From: an uncultured Collinsella sp.
GTDB taxonomy: Bacteria; Actinomycetota; Coriobacteriia; Coriobacteriales; Coriobacteriaceae
Length of the DNA: 26,990 bases
Assembly (NCBI GenBank): GCA_902490325.1
Contig: CABUDJ010000022.1
Coordinates: 1-26,990, forward strand
Reading direction: 5' to 3'
This document shows positions 18,214-23,798 of the stretch, piece by piece. Each line of letters opens with the position of its first letter. Within the stretch, counting starts at the first letter, position 1. Made by a program: the position numbers and the translations under genes. The notes under the pieces were generated by a model. It had not been told where the DNA came from. It made no database searches and saw nothing but the letters and a program-made list of their open reading frames with translations.

Positions 18214-19032
18214 ATGTCTGCAATCACTATTCTGCTTGTTGCGATTGTCGCGTTGCTTGCCGGTATGGAAGGCATTCTGGATGAGTTCCAGTTCCATCAG
18301 CCGCTCGTGGCATGCACGCTTATCGGTCTCGTAACCGGTCACCTTCAGGAGGGCATCCTCCTGGGCGGTTCGCTCCAGATGATGGCCCTTGGCTGGGCTA
18401 ACGTCGGCGCCGCTGTCGCGCCTGACGCCGCTCTGGCCTCGGTCGCTTCTTCGATCATCATGGTGCTCGCCCTCAACGGTGGCGCCACCGATTCGGCCAA
18501 GGCCGTTACCACCGCTATCGCCGTCGCCGTCCCGCTGTCGGTCGCTGGTCTGTTCCTGACCATGATCTGCCGTACCATTGCTACCGCTATCGCTCACGCC
18601 ATGGACGGTTGCGCCGAGAAGGGCGACTTCTCCGGCATCGAGCGCTGGCAGTATGCTGCCATCCTCATGCAGGGCCTTCGTATCGCCATCCCGGCAGTGC
18701 TTCTGTGCGTCATCCCGGCCGAGGCCGTTACCAACGCGCTTAACGCTATGCCCGACTGGCTGTCCGGCGGCATGGCTGTCGGCGGCGGCATGGTCGCTTC
18801 CGTCGGTTACGCCATGGTCATCAACATGATGGCCACCAAGGAGACCTGGCCGTTCTTCGTCCTCGGCTTTGTCCTTGCTGCCATCCCTCAGCTCACGCTG
18901 ATCGCCCTTGGTCTCATCGGCATCTCCCTTGCCCTCATCTACCTTGGCCTTAAGGATCTGGCCAAGCAGGGTGGCGGCATGGGCGGTGGCTCCGGCGACC
19001 CGCTCGGCGACATTCTGAACGATTACGAGTAG
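18214..19032 (+). CDS. manY: PTS mannose-family EIIC permease
   Basis: One of two integral membrane subunits that form the sugar channel. The 272 residues are hydrophobic, with many Gly-rich membrane segments. They include the family stretch HLQEGILLGGSLQMMALGWANVGAAVAPD (about 44-72), which marks the substrate region. GGAGGG lies about nine bases before the ATG at 18214. The stop codon overlaps the ribosome-binding site of the IID gene, so translation of the two is likely coupled. Confidence 0.94.
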   Translation: MSAITILLVAIVALLAGMEGILDEFQFHQPLVACTLIGLVTGHLQEGILLGGSLQMMALGWANVGAAVAPDAALASVASSIIMVLALNGGATDSAKAVTTAIAVAVPLSVAGLFLTMICRTIATAIAHAMDGCAEKGDFSGIERWQYAAILMQGLRIAIPAVLLCVIPAEAVTNALNAMPDWLSGGMAVGGGMVASVGYAMVINMMATKETWPFFVLGFVLAAIPQLTLIALGLIGISLALIYLGLKDLAKQGGGMGGGSGDPLGDILNDYE

Positions 19033-19048
19033 GAGGGGAGTGATACAT

Positions 19049-19969
19049 ATGGCAGAGAACAAGATTCAGCTCACCAAGGCTGACCGCAAGAAGGTTTGCT
19101 TCCGTCATCAGTTCCTTCAGGGCTCGTGGAACTACGAGCGTATGCAGAACGGCGGCTGGTGCTTCGCAATGATCCCTGCGATCAAGAAGCTCTACACCAG
19201 CAAGGATGACCAGATTGCCGCTCTTAAGCGCCACCTGGAGTTCTATAACACCCACCCCTATGTTTCCGCCCCCGTCATTGGCGTTACCCTCGCTCTCGAG
19301 GAGGAGCGCGCCAACGGTGCCCCGATTGACGACGTCGCCATTCAGGGCGTCAAGGTCGGTATGATGGGCCCGCTCGCCGGCGTCGGCGACCCCGTCTTCT
19401 GGTTCACCCTTCGCCCGATTCTGGGCGCTCTGGGCGCTTCCCTGGCCATGTCCGGCAGCATCGTCGGTCCGCTGCTGTTCTTCTTCGCGTGGAACATCAT
19501 CCGTTACGCTTTCCTGTGGTACACGCAGGAGTTTGGCTACAAGGTCGGCTCCTCCATCGCCAAGGACCTCTCCGGTGGTCTGATGGGCAAGGTCACCGAG
19601 GGCGCTTCCATCCTGGGTATGTTCATCATCGGCGCCCTGGTCGAGCGCTGGGTGTCCATTTCCTTCACCCCGATCGTCTCCACGGTCAAGCAGTCTGCTG
19701 GCGCCTTTATCGACTGGGCTAGCCTGCCCTCCGGTTCCGAGGGTATCAAGGAAGCGCTGACGATGTACAACTCCGTCGGTGCTACCGCCCTTGATCAGAT
19801 GAAGGTCACCACGCTTCAGGCCAACCTCGATCAGCTCATCCCCGGCCTTGCCGCCGTGTGCCTGACCCTGCTGGTCTGCAAGCTCCTCAAGAAGAAGGTC
19901 AGCCCGATCGTCATCATCCTGGCTCTCTTCGCCGTCGGCATCATCGGTCGCTTCTGCGGCTTCATGTAA
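19049..19969 (+). CDS. manZ: PTS mannose-family EIID permease
   Basis: The second membrane subunit (306 residues). It has the family signatures FLQGSWNYERMQNGGW (about 20-35), GVTLALEEERANG and KVGMMGPLAGVGDPVFWFTLRP, and closes with hydrophobic segments (VIIILALFAVGIIGRFCGF). The ATG at 19049 is ten bases after AGGAGGGG; a GTG at 19040 inside that site is rejected. It completes the IIAB-IIC-IID set and is followed by a terminator hairpin before the DUF956 gene. Confidence 0.95.
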   Translation: MAENKIQLTKADRKKVCFRHQFLQGSWNYERMQNGGWCFAMIPAIKKLYTSKDDQIAALKRHLEFYNTHPYVSAPVIGVTLALEEERANGAPIDDVAIQGVKVGMMGPLAGVGDPVFWFTLRPILGALGASLAMSGSIVGPLLFFFAWNIIRYAFLWYTQEFGYKVGSSIAKDLSGGLMGKVTEGASILGMFIIGALVERWVSISFTPIVSTVKQSAGAFIDWASLPSGSEGIKEALTMYNSVGATALDQMKVTTLQANLDQLIPGLAAVCLTLLVCKLLKKKVSPIVIILALFAVGIIGRFCGFM

Positions 19970-20025
19970 GCACGCTTCGGCTTAAGACCGAGAGTAGCTA
20001 GACAAGGGCTTTTGAGCCATTGAAA

Positions 20026-20073
20026 CGGACCGCACCCGGTGGGTACACTGGATGCGGTCCGATTGTTTTATTT
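20026..20073 (+). terminator. Intrinsic terminator between EIID and DUF956
   Basis: The 9-bp perfect arms CGGACCGCA (20026-20034) and TGCGGTCCG (20053-20061) are followed by ATTGTTTTATTT. It lies just before the DUF956 ribosome-binding site, so it would lower but not necessarily abolish downstream expression. Confidence 0.75.
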
Positions 20074-20089
20074 GGAGGGCGAGGCGCGC

Positions 20090-20488
20090 ATGGCGCAATC
20101 TCAGAACAGCACGGTCGATTTGGCAACGCCGGCAACCTGCCTGATGGGGCTTACCAGCCACGGTAACGTGATGGTGGGCAATAAGGCGTTTGAGTACTAT
20201 AACGAGCGCAATCCCGAGGATTATATTCAAATCCCGTGGGATGAGGTCGACTATATTGCCGCCGAGGTTTTGCGCGGCACCAAGAAGATCACGCGTTTTG
20301 CCATCTTCACCAAGGACAACGGTCACTTTACGTTTTCGACGCGCGACGACAAAGAGACGTTGCGCGCGGTCCGCAAGTACGTCGACGAGGATAAGCTTGT
20401 GCGTTCGCCCGATTTTATCGATGTGACGGCCAAGGGCGCCAAGAGCATCCCCTCCGTTATCAAAAACCTCTTCCACAAAGGTAACTAG
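20090..20488 (+). CDS. manO: DUF956 (ManO-like) PTS-associated protein
   Basis: A 132-residue cytoplasmic protein of the DUF956 family, usually encoded straight after mannose PTS operons and called ManO in lactic acid bacteria. Its biochemical role is not settled; a regulatory part is assumed. Recognisable parts are ATCLMGLTSHGNVMVGNKAFEYYNERNPEDYIQIPWDEVDYI and FTKDNGHFTFSTRD. The ATG at 20090 has GGAGGGCGAGG upstream. It follows manZ after a terminator hairpin, so it is probably expressed by read-through. The symbol is by family and context. Confidence 0.85.
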   Translation: MAQSQNSTVDLATPATCLMGLTSHGNVMVGNKAFEYYNERNPEDYIQIPWDEVDYIAAEVLRGTKKITRFAIFTKDNGHFTFSTRDDKETLRAVRKYVDEDKLVRSPDFIDVTAKGAKSIPSVIKNLFHKGN

Positions 20489-20508
20489 TTGCCTGCGACG
20501 TTCTTGAA

Positions 20509-20544
20509 CGACTAGTCATTAAAGAACGTCTGCAATGACTACCC
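20509..20544 (-). repeat. 36-bp interspersed repeat, copy 2 (inverted)
   Basis: The reverse complement matches 125-160 at 33 of 36 positions. Together with the preceding bases it forms an inverted repeat GACGTTCTT / AAGAACGTC (arms at about 20497-20505 and 20522-20530). Confidence 0.7.
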
Positions 20545-20551
20545 GTGACGA

Positions 20552-20572
20552 TAGTGTAAATCTGCTACACTA
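20552..20572 (+). promoter_or_regulatory. tRNA promoter region with 7-bp inverted repeat
   Basis: TAGTGTA (20552-20558) and TACACTA (20566-20572) form a perfect inverted repeat. TACACT (20566-20571) is a fair -10 box ten bases before the tRNA. No strong -35 is visible. Confidence 0.4.
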
Positions 20573-20581
20573 GTACAACAT

Positions 20582-20657
20582 GCCTCCGTAGCTCAGGGGA
20601 TAGAGCACCGCTCTCCTAAAGCGGGTGTCGACGGTTCGAATCCGCCCGGGGGCACCA
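20582..20657 (+). tRNA. tRNA-Arg, anticodon CCU
   Basis: 76 bases including an encoded CCA (20655-20657). The acceptor GCCTCCG pairs with CGGGGGC with one G-U. The D arm is GCTC/GAGC. The anticodon stem CCGCT/AGCGG holds the loop CTCCTAA, giving anticodon CCT, which reads the rare codon AGG. The T arm is GACGG-TTCGAAT-CCGCC with one A-C mismatch. A terminator hairpin follows at 20668. Confidence 0.93.
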
Positions 20658-20667
20658 GAAGATTATG

Positions 20668-20694
20668 ACGGCGTCGCGAGAGCGGCGCCGTTTC
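20668..20694 (+). terminator. Terminator of the tRNA transcript
   Basis: The arms ACGGCGTCGC (20668-20677) and GCGGCGCCGT (20682-20691) with loop GAGA have one mismatch, followed by TTTCT. Confidence 0.6.
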
Positions 20695-20846
20695 TGGTTC
20701 AAGACTTTAGTCTGCTGGGCGCGCAGCGGCCAGCTTCAACCCACCCGCTATGCGGGTGGAGACAAACGGCTTTACAAAGCCACCCCTCCGACCGATATTG
20801 ACGATTGTTCAGGCCGTCAAGAATTCGAGTCGAAGGGGTGGTCGCC

Positions 20847-21305
20847 ATGGCCCAGAAGGCCTACGGCCTTTCCCACACGAAGTGGATGTGCAAGTACCAC
20901 GTCGTGTTCACGCCGAAGTATAGGCGCAAAGTGATCTACAACCAAATCAGGAGCGACATAGGGGAGATCCTCAGGAAGCTGTGCGAGTACAAGGGGATCG
21001 AGATAATCGAGGGGCACCTGATGCCCGACCACGTGCACGTGCTGCTGGCGATCCCGCCGAAGTACAGCGTCGCGAGCGTCATGGGCTACCTGAAGGGGAA
21101 GAGCTCGCTGATGATATTCGACAGGCACGCCAACCTCAAGTACAAGTTCGGCAACAGGAAGTTCTGGGCGGAGGGCTACTACGTGTCCACCGTCGGCCTG
21201 AACGAGGCGACGATCGCGAAGTACATCCGGGAGCAGGAGAAGGCCGACATCGCGCTGGACAAGCTGGGCGTGAAGGAGTACGAGGACCCCTTCAAGAGGA
21301 GGTGA
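20847..21305 (+). CDS. tnpA: IS200/IS605-family Y1 transposase TnpA (152 aa)
   Basis: A HUH single-strand transposase that cuts and rejoins the top strand of its element as a dimer. The metal-binding pair is H62/H64 in PDHVHVLL, and the nucleophile is Y126 in IAKYIREQE. The N-terminus KYHVVFTPKYRRKVI is typical and the length is full, so it appears intact. The ATG at 20847 follows GGGGTGG by about five bases; the open frame upstream to 20805 lacks the family sequence. Seven of its nine arginine codons are AGG, while flanking genes use CGC and CGT. Confidence 0.93.
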   Translation: MAQKAYGLSHTKWMCKYHVVFTPKYRRKVIYNQIRSDIGEILRKLCEYKGIEIIEGHLMPDHVHVLLAIPPKYSVASVMGYLKGKSSLMIFDRHANLKYKFGNRKFWAEGYYVSTVGLNEATIAKYIREQEKADIALDKLGVKEYEDPFKRR

Positions 21306-21440
21306 CCCCGCCGGTTCGACCGGCGCGCCACGGGTCAAGATGCACTAGGCCTGGACGAAGTCCGGGCCCGCGCCTTTAGACGCGAGCCCGGGGCCCGTGG
21401 GTTATACCCTAAGAGCAAACCACCCTTTTTAAGGGTGGTT
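21306..21440 (+). ncRNA. Structured 3' region of the IS, possible small RNA
   Basis: Several strong stems follow tnpA: CCGGT/ACCGG near 21310-21322, a long GC stem CGGGCCCGCG / CGCGAGCCCGGGGCCCG (about 21363-21397), and the right-end hairpin. In related elements this zone encodes structured RNA. Here only the folding potential is visible. Confidence 0.3.
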
Positions 21441-21460
21441 CTGATTTTGTGGGAGCTGCC

Positions 21461-21486
21461 GGCGGATTCGAACCGTCGACACCCGC
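21461..21486 (-). repeat. Inverted 26-bp copy of the tRNA-Arg T-arm region
   Basis: A perfect reverse complement of 20621-20646 inside tRNA-Arg (anticodon-stem end through the T stem). On the minus strand it continues into GGCAGCTCCCA, which would fit an acceptor 3' strand plus CCA, but no matching 5' half is present. It is therefore a fragment, not a tRNA gene. Confidence 0.8.
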
Positions 21487-21512
21487 GTCACTCATTTCCC
21501 CGCGGGGGAGTT

Positions 21513-21537
21513 TTCGAATCCGCCCGGGGGCACCAGA
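21513..21537 (+). repeat. Direct 25-bp copy of the tRNA-Arg 3' end (att-like)
   Basis: Identical to 20635-20659, covering the T loop to the CCA and two more bases. With the tRNA copy it brackets the IS, as attL/attR repeats would. The upstream bases do not form the rest of a tRNA. Confidence 0.8.
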
Positions 21538-21545
21538 GGAATATC

Positions 21546-21578
21546 GAGCCCGGTACCGTTACGGTGCCGGGCTCTTTT
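21546..21578 (+). terminator. Intrinsic terminator after the tRNA fragment
   Basis: The 13-bp arms GAGCCCGGTACCG (21546-21558) and CGGTGCCGGGCTC (21562-21574) have loop TTA and are followed by TTTTGG. It reads on the plus strand. Confidence 0.85.
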
Positions 21579-21611
21579 GGTTTAAGGCATGCCGTAGTAT
21601 TCGCTGCTTCA

Positions 21612-21652
21612 GATAAAGAAAGCGCCCGCTTGCTGGGGGAGCAAGCGGGCGC
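21612..21652 (-). terminator. Intrinsic terminator of the pknB transcript
   Basis: The 13-bp perfect arms GCGCCCGCTTGCT (21622-21634) and 21640-21652 are followed, on the minus strand, by TTTCTTTATC. It ends the wall-signalling operon. Confidence 0.85.
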
Positions 21653-21704
21653 CTGTGAGCGAATATGTTTGCGGCGAAAGCCGCGATGAGCGGTGGGGTG
21701 GCGA

Positions 21705-23666
21705 CTAGTTGGTCGTACCGGAATCGTCGCCCGTGCCCGAGCCCGAGCCCGAGCCCGAACCAGAAAGTGCGACCGTCAGCGTGATCGTGCTGTCGGTGGA
21801 CTGCTTGCCGGTGGGGGAGACGCCCGTAACGGTGGCATCCTCGTTACCGCTTACGGGATTGCCGTTCTGGTCACAGAAGCCAATGTTATAGAAACCGGCG
21901 TTGTTGAGCGCGGTAACGGCGGCGGAAATGCTCTTGCCGTACAGGTTGCCCGGGACGGTGGCCTTGCCGGACTTCTTGGCGATGACGACGGTAATCGTGG
22001 CGCCGGGCTTCTGCTTGCCGCTGGGGTTCCAGCTGATCACGGTGCCCTCGGTAACCGAGTCGTTCTCCTGGTAGCTCACGTCGACGCCAAAGCCTGCCAT
22101 ATCGAGGGCGTTGCGCGCCTGGGCCTCGGTCATGTCGGTCAGGTCGGGGACGGACGTGGTATCCGGGCCGCCCGAGACCTTGTACGAGATGGTCGTGCCT
22201 TTCTCGACTTCCTTACCGGCTTCGGTGCCCTGCTCAAAGACCTGGCCCTCATCGGCCTCGTTGGCCTCCTCGGAGGCGTTGCCCTTCAGGCCAACGCTTG
22301 CCAGTGCGGCTTCTGCTTGGTCCTTGGTCAGGCCGACAAGTTTGGGAACCTCAACCTTTTCGGAGGGCTTGGGGCCCTTGGAGATTACCAGGTTCACCTT
22401 GGTGCCCTTGGTCTTCTTGGTGTTGCCGTTGGGCGTCTGCTCGGCGACCTTGCCCTCGTCGACATCGTCGTTGTAGCTTTGGTCGATGGTGCCGACCTCG
22501 AGGCCGGCTTCCTTGATCAGCTCGACGGCAGTCTGCTGGTCCTTGCCCAGCACATCGGGCACGGTGACCTGCTCGCCGCCAAAGAGTCCTGTGGCAAAGG
22601 CCACCACGATGCCGATGACGGCAACGGCTGCCACCACGGCGGCGATGATCTTGTTCTTGTTGGATTTGGGCTTTTCGACCTCGTAGGAGCCGGTGGAGCC
22701 CGAAACCGAGCTACGGGCGGTATTTTGGCCGCTCACGCCCGAGACGGGACGCACCATGGCGCGCGTCTGATCGGAAAGCTCGCGAGTCTTGGTGGCGCCC
22801 AGCTCACCGGGGGCACCGATGATGCGCGTGGGCTCCGAGACGTTGACGGCACGGCCCGACAGGTAGCTGTTGAGCACCTGACGCAGCTCGTCGGCGGTCT
22901 GGAAGCGGTTTGCCGGGTCCTTCTCCATGCACTTGAGGATGATGCGCTCCAGGTCGGCGTCGACGCCGGAGTTGATCTGGCTCGGCGGGATAGGCAGCTC
23001 GTTGACCTGCTTGAGTGCCACCGAGATGGCGTCGTCGCCGTCGAATGGCACACGGCCGGTAGCGCACTCGTACATGACGACGCCCAGCGAGTAGATATCC
23101 GAGGTGGGGCCGAGGTCCTGACCGCGGGTCTGCTCGGGGCTTACGTAGTGGGCGGTGCCCAGCACGTTGTTGTCCTGCGTGAGGTGGCTGTTCTTGGCGC
23201 GCGCGATACCAAAGTCCATTACCTTGATGTTGCCGTCGGGCAGCACCATGATATTTTGCGGCTTAATGTCGCGGTGGATGATCTCGTGCTTATGGGCGAC
23301 CGAAAGCGCGGAGCTGATCTGCGAGCCGATCTGTGCGACCTTTTTGGGATCGAGTGCACCGTGGCTCTTGATGCCGCTTTTAAGGTCGGTACCGCGCAGG
23401 TACTCCATGACGATGTAATAGGTGTCGCCGTCCTTGCCCCAATCGTAGACGCCCACGATATAGGGGGAGGACAGGCCTGCTGCTGCCTGGGCCTCCTGCT
23501 TAAAGCGGGCGGCGAAGGTGGCGTCGCCAGCATACTGCGGCAGCATGATCTTGACGGCAACTGTGCGGTCGAGGACCTGATCCTGTGCACGGAAGACGGT
23601 CGCCATGCCGCCCGTTCCCACCTTATCCTTGAGGAGATATCTTCCCCCGAGGACCCTCTGTTCCAT
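21705..23666 (-). CDS. pknB: Ser/Thr protein kinase PknB with four PASTA domains
   Basis: A membrane kinase that senses peptidoglycan or lipid II outside and phosphorylates division and wall proteins inside. The kinase domain has a glycine loop GTGGMATV (17-24), catalytic K39, HRD (131-133), DFG (151-153) and SPE (176-178). A disordered juxtamembrane stretch rich in Ser/Thr (about 275-335) follows, then one membrane segment (340-360). Four PASTA repeats are at about 366-432, 437-500, 503-566 and 568-635, and the tail is GSGSGSGSG. The ATG at 23666 has AGGAG five bases upstream; the ATG at 23681 has none. At 653 residues it is normal for the family. It is last in a minus-strand cluster after the SEDS-PBP fusion. 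Confidence 0.96.
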   Translation of the reverse strand: MEQRVLGGRYLLKDKVGTGGMATVFRAQDQVLDRTVAVKIMLPQYAGDATFAARFKQEAQAAAGLSSPYIVGVYDWGKDGDTYYIVMEYLRGTDLKSGIKSHGALDPKKVAQIGSQISSALSVAHKHEIIHRDIKPQNIMVLPDGNIKVMDFGIARAKNSHLTQDNNVLGTAHYVSPEQTRGQDLGPTSDIYSLGVVMYECATGRVPFDGDDAISVALKQVNELPIPPSQINSGVDADLERIILKCMEKDPANRFQTADELRQVLNSYLSGRAVNVSEPTRIIGAPGELGATKTRELSDQTRAMVRPVSGVSGQNTARSSVSGSTGSYEVEKPKSNKNKIIAAVVAAVAVIGIVVAFATGLFGGEQVTVPDVLGKDQQTAVELIKEAGLEVGTIDQSYNDDVDEGKVAEQTPNGNTKKTKGTKVNLVISKGPKPSEKVEVPKLVGLTKDQAEAALASVGLKGNASEEANEADEGQVFEQGTEAGKEVEKGTTISYKVSGGPDTTSVPDLTDMTEAQARNALDMAGFGVDVSYQENDSVTEGTVISWNPSGKQKPGATITVVIAKKSGKATVPGNLYGKSISAAVTALNNAGFYNIGFCDQNGNPVSGNEDATVTGVSPTGKQSTDSTITLTVALSGSGSGSGSGTGDDSGTTN

Positions 23667-23798
23667 TCCTGCTCCTAACATAACTATTCGCTCAACGTTG
23701 TGTGTAGTACCAAATATGTGGCCGCTGGGGCCGTGTGGCGCGTTGCCGCTAACCCTTAGGCCGCGGCGCGCCTCGGGTGTCCGATTCGATCATGGGCA

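Larger units (their letters stand above)
20735..21440 (+). mobile_element. IS200-type insertion sequence (tnpA only)
   Basis: A single-gene IS200/IS605-family element. It has the expected subterminal hairpins instead of terminal inverted repeats: CCACCCGC-TAT-GCGGGTGG (20741-20759) at the left, and AACCACCC / GGGTGGTT (21418-21425/21433-21440) at the right. A second small hairpin GGCTTT-AC-AAAGCC lies near 20768-20781. There is no tnpB. The exact ends are uncertain by about 15 bases on each side, because this family makes no target duplication. Confidence 0.75.

Noticed and set aside
21453..21537. A second functional tRNA gene near the IS
   Set aside because: Only T-arm and acceptor 3' parts can be matched, in opposite orientations, and neither has a pairing 5' half.
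21693..23678. Long plus-strand frame opposite pknB
   Set aside because: It starts inside a minus-strand tail that encodes GSGSGSGSG and has no motif. The kinase and PASTA motifs are on the minus strand.
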